This document shows, piece after piece, positions 36,766 to 45,285 of a stretch of DNA of 64,000 nt (the stretch's first letter is position 1; each line of letters begins with the position of its first letter). The notes beneath the pieces were generated by a model. That model saw nothing but the letters and a program-made list of their open reading frames with translations, made no database searches and was not told the origin of the DNA. The position numbers were made by a program, and so were the translations under genes. This DNA is from Alphaproteobacteria bacterium (GTDB taxonomy: Bacteria; Pseudomonadota; Alphaproteobacteria; Micavibrionales; Micavibrionaceae): positions 1,141,978 to 1,205,977 of the forward strand of contig JAHDXS010000001.1 of NCBI GenBank assembly GCA_023384135.1, written 5' to 3'.

Positions 36766-37004
36766 TAGTTACTATTCAATTTTATGGAGCTTTCCAGAAG
36801 TTTGGCAAAGAGCTTGCGCTTGAGTTATCTGGCCCTGTTACGCTGGCCGAACTTAAAGACTTACTCTCATCATCGCTAGGAGGACAACACCGCAGTCTGA
36901 TTGAGGCTTCAGCATTTGCGAGTGAAGAGACGATCATTAACCGGGCTTCGGTGATTCAGACCGACTGCAGACTCTCGATCCTTCCCCCTGTGTGCGGAGG
37001 ATAA
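36762..37004 (+). CDS. moaD: molybdopterin synthase small subunit
   Basis: An 80-residue ubiquitin-like sulfur carrier ending VCGG, the di-glycine tail that becomes the thiocarboxylate. It opens MIVTIQFYGAFQKFGKELAL, as MoaD does. The ATG overlaps the moaCB stop by four bases. It pairs with MoaE encoded next. Confidence 0.92.
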   Translation: MIVTIQFYGAFQKFGKELALELSGPVTLAELKDLLSSSLGGQHRSLIEASAFASEETIINRASVIQTDCRLSILPPVCGG

Positions 37005-37009
37005 GTCCT

Positions 37010-37495
37010 ATGACAATACTCGCTCGTGTGACTACTGAGCCTATTGATCTGGCGCCCTTGCTGAATTTTATTCGCGATGATGCCCATGGAGCCATCGATG
37101 TTTTTCTGGGCGTCGTCCGCAATCAGCATCACGGAAAATCAGTCACAGCCATCACTTATGATGCACACGCCGCCCTAGCGGAAAAAACCTTTTATGAGAT
37201 TTGCCTAGAAGCTCAAGGCCTCTGGCCAAAAACACGTTATGCGGTTGTACATTTTAAGGGAAATTTGCATGTTGGCGACACAAGTCTTGTTATTGCCGTC
37301 AGTTCACCTCATCGAGCAGAATCCTTTGAGTCCTGTCGCTACGTGATTGAAGAAATCAAAAAAAGAGCTCCAATATGGAAAAAAGAGCATTATGAGGACG
37401 GTCAGAGCGAATGGCTTCCCGGGCATTCTCTACAAGACGAAGCTCTTACAGCACCTTTACTCACGGACGCGGCTTTGAGTGACCGCCATGTTTAA
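37010..37495 (+). CDS. moaE: molybdopterin synthase large subunit
   Basis: MoaE (161 residues) converts cyclic pyranopterin monophosphate to molybdopterin with sulfur from MoaD. HGAIDVFLGVVRNQHHGKSV, ITYDAHAALAEK and VAVSSPHRAESFESCRYVIEEIKKRAPIWKKE include the conserved lysines. I chose ATG 37010, nine bases after GGAGG; the upstream frame start at 36992 lies inside moaD. It overlaps mobA. Confidence 0.94.
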   Translation: MTILARVTTEPIDLAPLLNFIRDDAHGAIDVFLGVVRNQHHGKSVTAITYDAHAALAEKTFYEICLEAQGLWPKTRYAVVHFKGNLHVGDTSLVIAVSSPHRAESFESCRYVIEEIKKRAPIWKKEHYEDGQSEWLPGHSLQDEALTAPLLTDAALSDRHV

Positions 37496-38012
37496 CACTC
37501 AGGATATCGCTGGGATTGTGCTGGCCGGAGGACGCTCACGCCGTATGGGACAAAATAAAGCTTTGCTTAATTTTAATGGTAAAGCCCTAGTCCAGCACAT
37601 GATGGATATTCTTTCTGAGGCCGGACTCCTGAATGTATTCGTCAGCGGCTCCCTAGATGGTTTTCCCTGCATACCCGATAGCCAACCATGGTCAGGTCCA
37701 GCGCAAGCCATGGAAGATGTTTGGAAAAAAACTCCTCAGTACCGTGCCTATCTTTTTGTGCCTGTGGATATGCCGTTTTTAGAGCCATCCCTTTTACTTT
37801 TGTTGCTAGAGAGCCAATACAGCACATATTTTGAAAACTCTATTTTTCCAGTCTATCTCGTTGCCCCCTTTGTTGATTTTCATGCCGATTCTGTTCGCGC
37901 TCTCATGGACGGACAAAAGGCCAAGAGCCTTCCTGTTCCAGAGATTTACGCGCCCTGTTTTCAGAACCTGAACACCCCTGACGAATGGAAAAAGGCCCTT
38001 AATTCTATATGA
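37479..38012 (+). CDS. mobA: molybdenum cofactor guanylyltransferase
   Basis: MobA (177 residues) adds GMP to Moco, giving the bis-MGD used by NarG. The signature GIVLAGGRSRRMGQNKALL lies at the N-terminus and VPVDMPFLEPSLL further in. It starts at GTG 37479 (or ATG 37488), overlapping moaE, and overlaps the next gene by four bases. Confidence 0.92.
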   Translation: MTAMFNTQDIAGIVLAGGRSRRMGQNKALLNFNGKALVQHMMDILSEAGLLNVFVSGSLDGFPCIPDSQPWSGPAQAMEDVWKKTPQYRAYLFVPVDMPFLEPSLLLLLLESQYSTYFENSIFPVYLVAPFVDFHADSVRALMDGQKAKSLPVPEIYAPCFQNLNTPDEWKKALNSI

Positions 38013-38362
38013 AAGTAAAAATTTGCGAAGCCTCCGTGACGTTTAAAATCTCAGAAGAAGAACTAAAGTCTCTTCTTCTGGGAAGATCACTTGAGCATAA
38101 AGTGCTGATCGGCAAAAGCGAATTTTCAATGGTTATTGAGCCTAACCCTCAGGAGTTATTTGAGGATTTCAAGGAGGTTCCCTTAATGTTAATCCTTGAT
38201 AGGTCAGAGTCGTGCCTGATGCTTTGCACCTCAACAGATGAGATCAAAAAATTACATCAGATGGGGAAAAGCGCAAGAGGGCTTTCTGCAAAAATAGAGG
38301 GGCTTGAGGTGATCCTCCAAGTAGATGTACGCAGCGATACGCGGAGACGAAAAGTTTCATAA
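38009..38362 (+). CDS. hypothetical protein coupled to mobA, 117 aa
   Basis: The ATG overlaps the mobA stop (ATGA). The protein is small and soluble with alternating beta-strand-like stretches (KVKICEASVTFKIS, HKVLIGKSEFSMVI, LMLILDRSESCLMLC). It resembles small uncharacterised proteins of Moco or metabolism operons, but I cannot name a family with confidence. It lies 18 bases before the TauE-type permease. Confidence 0.6.
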   Translation: MKVKICEASVTFKISEEELKSLLLGRSLEHKVLIGKSEFSMVIEPNPQELFEDFKEVPLMLILDRSESCLMLCTSTDEIKKLHQMGKSARGLSAKIEGLEVILQVDVRSDTRRRKVS

Positions 38363-38380
38363 GCCATTTTTGGTGACGTC

Positions 38381-39133
38381 GTGCCAGTTCTGTTCTTCAT
38401 TTTCTTATTAACAGCCCTTATTTATGCGAGTGTTGGTTTCGGCGGTGGATCAACCTACAATGCTGTTCTGGTTCTATACGGTGTGGACTATCAGCTGATT
38501 CCTGTTATTTCCCTTGCATGCAATGCTTTGGTTGTTTCTGGCAGCTTGTGGCGATTTTATAGGACTAGACACCTCAATCTAAAGGCCATGCTGCCTTTAT
38601 CCATAAGCTCCGTTCCGGCTGCTTTTATTGGTGGTGTGCTAATGATTTCGGAGCCTGTCTTTACGCTTCTGCTGGGGCTGGTGCTTTTTGCTTCAGGTCT
38701 TCGGCTGGTCTGGCCTGAAAAGCTAGATCTGCACTCTAGTCAGGTATACAGGCCTAGGGTACCCGCTGCCTTTTATAGTGCTCTCGGGGCTTTTCTAGGA
38801 TTTTTAGCGGGGTTAACGGGGATTGGTGGCGGCATTTTTTTGGCGCCTATCCTTTATTTTTTAAACTGGGGCACGCCCCGCCAGATTAGCGCGGCTTCAT
38901 CAGTCTTTATTCTTGTTAATTCTTTGGCGGGTTTGTGTGGACAACTGGTCAAACTCGGTAGCCTGAATTTTGTAACGCTTGTTTCCCCCTATTTTTCTCT
39001 TCTCATAGCCGTGCTGATCGGAGGGCAAATCGGATCGCTTCTATGTACGAAAACCCTTCATCCTTCCGTGCTTAAGAAAGCAACAGGGCTTTTAATTCTA
39101 TATGTTTCATCAAAACTTTTATTAAAAATCTGA
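38381..39133 (+). CDS. TauE/SafE-family membrane permease
   Basis: This 250-residue membrane protein has about eight helices. The two internal repeats are marked by YASVGFGGGSTYNAVLV and FLAGLTGIGGGIFLAPILYF, the TauE/SafE signature. The family exports or imports small sulfur anions or carboxylates. As the last gene of the Moco operon it could handle a sulfur anion or oxyanion, but the substrate is not known. GTG start. Confidence 0.85.
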   Translation: MPVLFFIFLLTALIYASVGFGGGSTYNAVLVLYGVDYQLIPVISLACNALVVSGSLWRFYRTRHLNLKAMLPLSISSVPAAFIGGVLMISEPVFTLLLGLVLFASGLRLVWPEKLDLHSSQVYRPRVPAAFYSALGAFLGFLAGLTGIGGGIFLAPILYFLNWGTPRQISAASSVFILVNSLAGLCGQLVKLGSLNFVTLVSPYFSLLIAVLIGGQIGSLLCTKTLHPSVLKKATGLLILYVSSKLLLKI

Positions 39134-39168
39134 AAAATCACAGTGCATCAAACGCTTTTTACATTGCC

Positions 39169-39210
39169 TTGATCTGAATCAAGGGTTTAAGAAAGCCTTG
39201 ATTTTACCCT
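39169..39210 (+). promoter_or_regulatory. FNR-type promoter of the chemoreceptor pair
   Basis: Box TTGATCTGAATCAA at 39169-39182 with TACCCT (39205-39210) at -10 predicts a start near 39217, 16 bases before the PAS gene. Confidence 0.75.
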
Positions 39211-39232
39211 GAGAGCGAGGGGGCGAGGTCAG

Positions 39233-39784
39233 ATGGAAAAAGCACACAAAAAAATCATAAGGCCAACGGGCGTTGAGAATTTCTTTCGCGAAGACGAGGT
39301 TATCGTCAGCAAAACAGACCTCAAAGGGCGCCTGACATACGTCAACAGAGTATTTATGACAATATCTGGCTATCAGGAGTCAGAGCTCTTGGGAGAACCT
39401 CACAGCTTGATTAGGCATCCGGAGATGCCGAGAAGCATATTCAAGCTTCTTTGGGATACAATCGGCTCAGGCCGTGAAATTTTCGCCTATGTAATTAACC
39501 AATGTAAAAATGGGAACCACTATTGGGTTATGGCCCACGTTACACCCTCTTTTGACAAAAACAACCAAATCATAGGTTATCACTCAAACCGCCGTGTCCC
39601 AGATCGCGACGTTCTGAATTCTACGGTTATTCCTCTGTACCATAAAATTTTGACTGAGGAAGCTCGGCACCGGAATGCAAAGGATGGTTTAAAAAGCGGA
39701 TTTGAATTACTTAGCAACGCGATTAATGAAAAAGGCCTTAATTATGACGAACTTATCTTCGCTCTCCAGCGCAAGGTTACTTAA
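39233..39784 (+). CDS. Aer-like PAS-domain protein
   Basis: This 183-residue protein has an N-terminal PAS domain of the Aer type (EVIVSKTDLKGRLTYVNRVFMTISGY and LIRHPEMPRSIFKLLWDTI). In Aer that domain binds FAD and senses redox state. There is no membrane segment and no signalling domain. It is followed by, and overlaps by 41 bases, a HAMP-MCP protein. Together they look like an Aer receptor split into two chains. Confidence 0.86.
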   Translation: MEKAHKKIIRPTGVENFFREDEVIVSKTDLKGRLTYVNRVFMTISGYQESELLGEPHSLIRHPEMPRSIFKLLWDTIGSGREIFAYVINQCKNGNHYWVMAHVTPSFDKNNQIIGYHSNRRVPDRDVLNSTVIPLYHKILTEEARHRNAKDGLKSGFELLSNAINEKGLNYDELIFALQRKVT

Positions 39785-41063
39785 TGGTTTTTGTTTGACA
39801 TTATGCGCACTGGCTTTTCTGTCGGTAGCATATCTCCAGACGTCGTTGGGTTTGTCTTTGATACTGGGGGGGGCCTGTTTGGCATTGGTTGGCACCGCAA
39901 AATTTTTGAAAAAGATTGATTATGAAATTAATCGCATGAATCTTACGGTTTCCGCGCTTGCAAGGGGCGATTTAGAATCTAGGCTGACAAAAATTACGGA
40001 AAAAGGACGTTTTGGAGAATTCCAGTGGGGCCTGAATGAGATGGCGGATGCGATTGATGCCTTTGTTCGTGAGGCAACGGCTTCTATGGAGCATGTAAGC
40101 CGCAATCAGTATTTCAGACGAATTCTTGAGGTCGGCATGCACGGCCATCTCCTCAATGGTGCGCGCATAATTAACAAAGCTTCACAAAATGTCGAGCATA
40201 AGATGTCTGGCTTTGTGCAAGTAGCAAACGATCTCAATACATCCCTGATGGAGGTCGTCAAGCACATTAATTCCACGGCAGAAAGTTTGGAAAGTAGTGC
40301 CCAAACAATGCAGAACTCTGTTTCTGTGACCTATAAAGGGGCAGATTCGGCGATAATGAGCTCCGATAACGCCTCTCAAAGCGTTCAAACTATCTCCGCA
40401 GCAGCCGAAGAAATGTCCAGCTGCATTGCAGAGATTACACAACAGATGGCGAAAACCTCATCCATAGCAAAAAATGCAGTCGGAGAGTCTGCCCAGACTC
40501 AGAAAACAATCCAAGAACTCTCACAAACTGCTGAAAAAATAGGTGAAGTTGTCGGTATGATCGAGGATATCGCGGGTCAAACCAACCTATTAGCATTAAA
40601 TGCTACGATCGAAGCGGCGCGGGCGGGAGAGGCAGGAAAGGGATTTGCCGTTGTCGCAAATGAAGTCAAAGATCTGGCTGGGCAAACCAGCAAGGCTACT
40701 GAAGAAATATCTAATCTCGTAGGGAGGATCCAGGCCGCTACCCGGCAGGTTGTAGAGTCATTCAGTTCGATTGTTTCGGTTATCTCTGAAGTTGATAATG
40801 CCGCAACCACGGTGGCAGCCGCTATCGAAGAACAAAGCGCAGCGTCAAAGGAAATAGCTGTCAGCGCTGAGCAGGCGTCTGTAGGTACAACCGGCGTCTT
40901 GGGTAATGTCCGTGATATCAATCAGAGCATGGGGCGTGTCAATGATGCCGCACAGGATGTCATGCGTGTTACTGAGATTTTGTCTCGCGAGGCTCTTGAG
41001 CGAGTAGAATCGCTCATGAATAAAATGGGTGTGTTTATGAGCGAGCTTAAAAAAATTGCCTAA
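39744..41063 (+). CDS. methyl-accepting chemotaxis protein without periplasmic domain
   Basis: A 439-residue receptor. Two closely spaced hydrophobic segments (residues 12-55) are followed by a HAMP-like region (LTVSALARGDLESRLT) and an MCP signalling domain whose tip reads EDIAGQTNLLALNATIEAARAGE. With no periplasmic sensor it should take its input from the PAS protein upstream. Start ATG 39744 has AAGG eight bases upstream. An FNR-type promoter drives the pair, giving energy taxis under low oxygen. Confidence 0.9.
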   Translation: MTNLSSLSSARLLNGFCLTLCALAFLSVAYLQTSLGLSLILGGACLALVGTAKFLKKIDYEINRMNLTVSALARGDLESRLTKITEKGRFGEFQWGLNEMADAIDAFVREATASMEHVSRNQYFRRILEVGMHGHLLNGARIINKASQNVEHKMSGFVQVANDLNTSLMEVVKHINSTAESLESSAQTMQNSVSVTYKGADSAIMSSDNASQSVQTISAAAEEMSSCIAEITQQMAKTSSIAKNAVGESAQTQKTIQELSQTAEKIGEVVGMIEDIAGQTNLLALNATIEAARAGEAGKGFAVVANEVKDLAGQTSKATEEISNLVGRIQAATRQVVESFSSIVSVISEVDNAATTVAAAIEEQSAASKEIAVSAEQASVGTTGVLGNVRDINQSMGRVNDAAQDVMRVTEILSREALERVESLMNKMGVFMSELKKIA

Positions 41064-41137
41064 ATTGTACTCTACCTTGCAGTTTATCTAGCTGACCAAG
41101 TGTTGTGTGACTACTGTCACGCCCTAAAAGGTTTTGG

Positions 41138-41989
41138 TCAACCCCATATTTGAGTCCACCTGTAGAGTGAATCGGTTGCTGGTCTGTTCTCATGGCTGAA
41201 GGCCAGCGGCGCGGGCGGGCGATACCCCAGGCTCGTATGCGGGCGGATATGATTATAGTGATGCCGCCATTGCGCCAGAATCACTTGCGCTTCGGTGAGC
41301 GTATGGAACGTCTCCCCGTTCAGGCATTCATCGCGCAGCCGCGCATTGAAGCTCTCGTTATAGCCGTTCTCCCACGGGCTGCCCGGCGCGATGTAAAGCG
41401 TCTTCACGCCCAGCCGTGCAAGCCATGCCTTGATCGTTCTGGCCGTGAACTCGGAGCCGTTGTCCGAGCGGATGTGATCCGGAACGCCGCGGTCAATAAA
41501 GAGATTGGTCAACACATCCATCACATCGTCGGCCTTCAAGGAATATCCGGTCCTTAACGATAGACATTCGCGCGTATATTCGTCAACGACCGTCAGTGTC
41601 CGGATCTTCGTGCCGTCCTTCAGCCGCTCGGCCACAAAGTCGTAAGCCCAGACATGGTTGGCCCAGCACGGGCGGAGGCGAATGCAGGAGCCGTCATTCA
41701 GGTAAAGCCGCCCGCGCTTCTTCTGGCGTTTGGGAACCTTGAGGCTTTCCTGACGCCACAGGCGCTCGATGCGCTTGTGATTGACCGCCCAGCCCGAAGC
41801 CCGCAGCATCGCCGTGATCCGCTTGTAGCCGTAACGCCCGTAGCGCACAGCCAACGCGGTCATCTCCGCAATCAACGCCTCTTCGTCCTCCGGGCGCTTA
41901 CGGACACGCCGCTGCAACCCCCGGCTCTGGCCCAAAGCCCTGCAGGCTCGGCGCTCCGGTATGCCCAGCTTCTGCTGTATATAGATCAC
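41138..41989 (-). CDS. IS3-family transposase OrfB (DDE catalytic part)
   Basis: This rve-type integrase core has the DDE residues in [20 protein letters not shown] and the [18 protein letters not shown] block. An HTH-like IS3 region ([15 protein letters not shown]) precedes it. The reading frame continues upstream of the GTG at 41989 as [13 protein letters not shown], so a -1 frameshift near 42020 should fuse it to OrfA. The gene looks intact. Confidence 0.93.
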   Translation of the reverse strand: MIYIQQKLGIPERRACRALGQSRGLQRRVRKRPEDEEALIAEMTALAVRYGRYGYKRITAMLRASGWAVNHKRIERLWRQESLKVPKRQKKRGRLYLNDGSCIRLRPCWANHVWAYDFVAERLKDGTKIRTLTVVDEYTRECLSLRTGYSLKADDVMDVLTNLFIDRGVPDHIRSDNGSEFTARTIKAWLARLGVKTLYIAPGSPWENGYNESFNARLRDECLNGETFHTLTEAQVILAQWRHHYNHIRPHTSLGYRPPAPLAFSHENRPATDSLYRWTQIWG

Positions 41990-42015
41990 AGCCTCCCGGC
42001 GGCGTTGCGGGCTGG

Positions 42016-42306
42016 TCAGAACTTTCCCGATGAAACTTCCTTGAGAATAAGATTATCCAGCGTCAGGTCGGCCACCGCCCGCTTGAGCCGCGCATTCTCG
42101 ACCTCCAGCTCCTTCAGACGCCGCGCCTGATCCATCCCCAGACCACCATATTCCTTGCGCCAGCGGTAATAGGTGTTCCCCGTCACCCCGATCTCGCGCA
42201 ACACCTCCGCCATCTCCTTGCCTTGACCAACGAGAACCTCCGCCCGTCTCAATAGCCCGATAATCTGCTCCGTCGTATAACGCTTCTGCGACATCCAAAC
42301 CTCCAT
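42016..42306 (-). CDS. IS3-family transposase OrfA
   Basis: A 96-residue DNA-binding part: helix-turn-helix ([21 protein letters not shown] and [13 protein letters not shown]) then a leucine-zipper-like helix ([22 protein letters not shown]). It ends just upstream of orfB, with the IS3-type frameshift overlap expected. Confidence 0.92.
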   Translation of the reverse strand: MEVWMSQKRYTTEQIIGLLRRAEVLVGQGKEMAEVLREIGVTGNTYYRWRKEYGGLGMDQARRLKELEVENARLKRAVADLTLDNLILKEVSSGKF

Positions 42307-42399
42307 AAAGTATGTCCAAATAACCTAATGGAGATTCACTCTCCAGCCGGACTCATATACAGGGGGAGGAGCAGTCAGGTTCTTGAGCCTTAGATTCTG

Positions 42400-42428
42400 T
42401 TGTAATTCCAATAATCTTCCGTTAAAAT
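42400..42428 (+). promoter_or_regulatory. sigma70-like promoter before a structured RNA
   Basis: TTGTAA at 42400-42405, 17-base spacer, TAAAAT at 42423-42428. The start would be near 42435, just ahead of the structured region. Confidence 0.5.
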
Positions 42429-42455
42429 AGCGCCGGTTTGTTACTCAGGCAGACT

Positions 42456-42630
42456 GGGGCTTTTCAACCCCGCTATGAACGGTGACGTGTCCGTTAACAC
42501 GTCGCTTCTCGGTTTTGACCGGGGAGCGGCGGCGTATGTCCAATGGCTTCGGCTTAAAGGCCGTCGCGGTCGTTTCATAGCGGCTTGAAAATCTCCGGTC
42601 ACCAGAGAGGACAACTCTGGTGGCTTTTTT
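42456..42630 (+). ncRNA. candidate structured RNA ending in a terminator-like hairpin
   Basis: Several strong helices occur in series: 42456-42459 with 42468-42471; a closing stem GCTATGAA (42472-42479) with 42574-42581; inside it 42484-42490 with 42497-42503 (7 bp perfect), 42504-42513 with 42518-42527 (10 bp with two G-T pairs) and 42529-42534 with 42562-42567. This forms a multi-branch junction. A final hairpin 42600-42622 is followed by six T. It may be a free-standing small RNA or a leader of the lipoprotein gene 18 bases further on. No known family is recognised. Confidence 0.5.
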
Positions 42631-42647
42631 ACTGGGAGAAAAACGAT

Positions 42648-43199
42648 ATGAACAAAGCTTTGATAGCTGTCGTGTTAGCATTGGTTGGATGTGCTTCAAG
42701 TCAAATAGAACAAAGGTATCTTGCTTGTGAAGCCCATACAAATTGGATGGAAATAGATGAATGTAGAGATAATGTGACCGCTTCTGATCCTCGCTTTTCG
42801 CATGATCCTGTAGCACTGGAGCTATTAGCTTATAAGAAGTTATTGAGAGAAAAAGTTCAAAACCAGGAAATGACTGAACCAGAGGCTGGTTATGCTTTTC
42901 AGCAAAAAAAGACAGAACTTTATCAGCGCCGTGAAGTATTAAGATCGATGGAAACGCGGCAGCCTGCATATTATCCCCCTCAAGCGCCTGTATATCAGCA
43001 GCAAGCTCCGATATATCAGCCTCCTACTTCTACCAAAACGGAATGTCGCCCTGAATTGTTTGGCAACGGATTTGAGTGCACGACTAAGCCAACTTCGGAA
43101 GGAATACGCATAAAGCCAATACAAGGTTCAAATAGTGTAAACCCTGCGACGGATGCATTTAATGCTAGAACACAGCAATTACAGCAACAGCGGCAGTAG
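42648..43199 (+). CDS. putative lipoprotein, 183 aa
   Basis: ATG 42648, behind GGGAG, gives a type II signal peptide MNKALIAVVLALVGCASS with lipobox LVGC. The mature part has paired cysteines (YLACEAHTNW, DECRDN), a helical mid-section and a Pro/Gln-rich tail (QPAYYPPQAPVYQQQ). No family is recognised. It is the only plus-strand gene at the integrase end of the island and follows a structured-RNA candidate. Confidence 0.65.
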   Translation: MNKALIAVVLALVGCASSQIEQRYLACEAHTNWMEIDECRDNVTASDPRFSHDPVALELLAYKKLLREKVQNQEMTEPEAGYAFQQKKTELYQRREVLRSMETRQPAYYPPQAPVYQQQAPIYQPPTSTKTECRPELFGNGFECTTKPTSEGIRIKPIQGSNSVNPATDAFNARTQQLQQQRQ

Positions 43200-43202
43200 C
43201 TT

Positions 43203-43472
43203 TTATAGGGCCTCTATAAAACTCTTTAGTGTCCTTAATAACTGACGCGCCTCTGCATACTGGCGTTTCTTTTGTTTGGTGTTCCGACCATGAATGACAG
43301 GTGTGCCTGTCGATTTCCCGCCATGCATCCTGCAACGTCCGTTTTTCATGGCTGGGTTACGACATGGATTTCCGGTTGTCCGGCAGTGCGCCCTGCATTT
43401 TGGGTGCGTCGCCAAGGCCGCTCTTGCCTCGTGCATGGGGTTTGTCATTTTTTTAGCCATGGCCCCCTTCAT
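43203..43472 (-). CDS. HGGxSTG-motif phage-type small protein
   Basis: This 89-residue basic protein has CRAHCRTTGNPCRNPAMKNG then CRMHGGKSTG, the HGGxSTG signature of small proteins found in phage and island modules. The cysteines and histidines suggest a zinc knuckle. Start at 43472, or at the ATG at 43460 with AGGGGG close upstream; both overlap the end of the next gene. The function is unknown. Confidence 0.75.
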   Translation of the reverse strand: MKGAMAKKMTNPMHEARAALATHPKCRAHCRTTGNPCRNPAMKNGRCRMHGGKSTGTPVIHGRNTKQKKRQYAEARQLLRTLKSFIEAL

Positions 43473-44112
43473 GTTTTATTTGTCCCCTCCCCCTGGCTCC
43501 AACGGAACCGTTAATAACAGCCTGCCCACCATCCGAAACCTGAACATGCTGAACGGTTACCGTCTGCTGACCACCCGTTTTGAGACGATTTATAGTTAAT
43601 AAGCCCTTTTGGTAAGTCTCCATCAGCCTTGCGGATGTATTAAGCAAACGGCATTTTTCAATAGGATCCCGTGTGTTTCCTGCTTCGGCCATCAGATCAA
43701 GGCTCATTCTATGAACAGCCGCCATCTGGTGCGCTAGCATTTGCTCGGCCCCGTTTTTGGCGCCTAAGGCTTCTGCAGTATCCAGTGCCATATTCAATAC
43801 GCCGTTCTTGTGCACTAGTTCCATGCGGTCAAGGCTTGCATCCACGTTAATCCGATCTGCCTTTTCACAGGGAGGGCAAGAAACCACAGGATTGCTAACT
43901 TTTTCTTGAACAAATTCACCGCCCACACCCCTCATAAGAGTTTCTGTCAGAATCAAATAAGAATCAGCAGCTTCATTTAAATCAACTGCGATCTGCATAC
44001 TGAAGTCAGCCGTCCCTTTATCTGCTCCTTTCTCGATTTTCTTGGCAGATAATTTCATGGCCACCGCCTCTGCAGTATTGGTTATTTTCATATCAGCGGG
44101 TAATTTAAGCAT
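43453..44112 (-). CDS. phage-type hypothetical protein, 219 aa
   Basis: The C-terminal half (LMAEAGNTRDPIEKCRLLNTSARLMETYQKGLLTINRLKTGG) and the ending QHVQVSDGGQAVINGSV match a protein often paired with HGGxSTG proteins in alphaproteobacterial prophages and islands. The N-terminal 80 residues are poorly defined. A CPPC pair is near residue 80. The gene lies between the RepA-like helicase and the HGGxSTG gene on one strand, so all belong to one operon. The function is unknown. Confidence 0.65.
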   Translation of the reverse strand: MLKLPADMKITNTAEAVAMKLSAKKIEKGADKGTADFSMQIAVDLNEAADSYLILTETLMRGVGGEFVQEKVSNPVVSCPPCEKADRINVDASLDRMELVHKNGVLNMALDTAEALGAKNGAEQMLAHQMAAVHRMSLDLMAEAGNTRDPIEKCRLLNTSARLMETYQKGLLTINRLKTGGQQTVTVQHVQVSDGGQAVINGSVGARGRGQIKHEGGHG

Positions 44113-44163
44113 GCTATGTCCTATGTAAAATCCTATCTAGAAGATGCTCAAGATGCTTATATT

Positions 44164-45285
44164 CTAATCGCAGGCATCTTGAGCATCTTCCAAATCAGGC
44201 AACCTCCACATCCAAGAACCGTTTTGACCATCTTTTTTGGGTTTAATACCCAGTTCCTTCTTTGCCCGTTTCAATGAAGCGTAGGAAATCCCAGCTTCTG
44301 CGGCCTGCTTCTTAACTTGGTTGGCTGTACGCCCAATAACACAAAAATCCTGCAAAAACTTTATAGCTTCCTCCAAGGCGCTGCGACTTTCTATATTGCT
44401 GCCAAAATTTAGAACACTATCAGCAGATTCCTTAACCAGATCAGGTTCAAACACAATTTTGCTTGTGCTAATTGTTTCCGACAATGTTACAGATTCAATC
44501 GAAAATCCAAACCCCGTTCTGTCGTCTCCGATATTGTTTTTGATCGGCAGTAACAAGCGGCGATCAGGAGTATTATGATCTTTTGCCACTAAATAAGCCG
44601 CTCGCGCCGCAGCCACAAAAGCCAGCGATCCAGTGACACGCTGCAATGCCTGTCTAGACTGACTTTTATTAAGATGCGTGACTCCTATAACGGCAATCTT
44701 ATATTTGGCTGCCAGATCAGATAAAGGAGCGAGTAATGCACGAATATCTGCATTTTTGTGACTGTCCGTTCCCCCTAGATAAGCACTGATTGGATCGATA
44801 ACAATTAGAGCCGCCCCACCAATTTCCCTTAAAGTCACCTCAAGGTTTTTAATGTCCTGCTTGAGGTCAAAACTGCGCTCATAGCTATCTCCTTCACTCT
44901 CGTGCTGCCTTACTGCTTTAATAACAAAAACTTTATCTAAGTCTGCTCCAATGGCCTCTAACCTTGGTCTGATCGTGTCAGCGGCGTCGTCCTCTGCCGA
45001 CAAAAGCACGACATTACCTTTTGGAGAACGCGCATTTTCTACTGGCCAAACACCGCCGTTGGTTACTACGCCAGCCATAAATGCTGTGAGCTGGGATTTT
45101 CCGAGACCGGGATCACCAGCCAAAATGGTTATCTTTCCTCTGGCAATCCGATCTTTCCAAAGCCATTTAATTGGCTCAGCTTTAACCTCCGAAAGTCGGA
45201 AATAAGAAATGTTGCTTTCCGGTGGCTTTGCACTTTCGATAACTTTCTTAACTTTGTTCATGGGAGTTCTGATGCAAGAAATCAT
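44164..45285 (-). CDS. RepA-like AAA ATPase/helicase
   Basis: This 373-residue RecA-fold protein (AAA_25 type) has Walker A LAGDPGLGKSQL near residue 50, Walker B LIVIDPISAYLG, and HLNKSQSRQALQRVTGS as sensor region. Similar proteins serve as replicative helicases of phages and mobile elements. The start is ATG 45285 with GGGAG six bases upstream, overlapping the primase gene by 38 bases. It suggests that the island can replicate after excision. Confidence 0.88.
   Translation of the reverse strand: MISCIRTPMNKVKKVIESAKPPESNISYFRLSEVKAEPIKWLWKDRIARGKITILAGDPGLGKSQLTAFMAGVVTNGGVWPVENARSPKGNVVLLSAEDDAADTIRPRLEAIGADLDKVFVIKAVRQHESEGDSYERSFDLKQDIKNLEVTLREIGGAALIVIDPISAYLGGTDSHKNADIRALLAPLSDLAAKYKIAVIGVTHLNKSQSRQALQRVTGSLAFVAAARAAYLVAKDHNTPDRRLLLPIKNNIGDDRTGFGFSIESVTLSETISTSKIVFEPDLVKESADSVLNFGSNIESRSALEEAIKFLQDFCVIGRTANQVKKQAAEAGISYASLKRAKKELGIKPKKDGQNGSWMWRLPDLEDAQDACD

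Larger units (their letters stand above)
41135..42373 (-). mobile_element. IS3-family insertion sequence
   Basis: A 1.24-kb element with orfA and orfB on the minus strand. The ends are imperfect inverted repeats: left begins TGGTCAACCCCATATTTGAG, right (reverse complement) begins TGCTCCTCCCCC and later shares GAGTCC and GAGAGTGAATC. I see no clear target duplication (GTTT left, GTCA right). It lies between the chemoreceptor and the integrase-end genes. Confidence 0.85.

Noticed and set aside
22805..41063. nitrite, nitric oxide or nitrous oxide reductase genes
   Set aside because: None found; NnrS and the DNR-like regulator alone do not show full denitrification.
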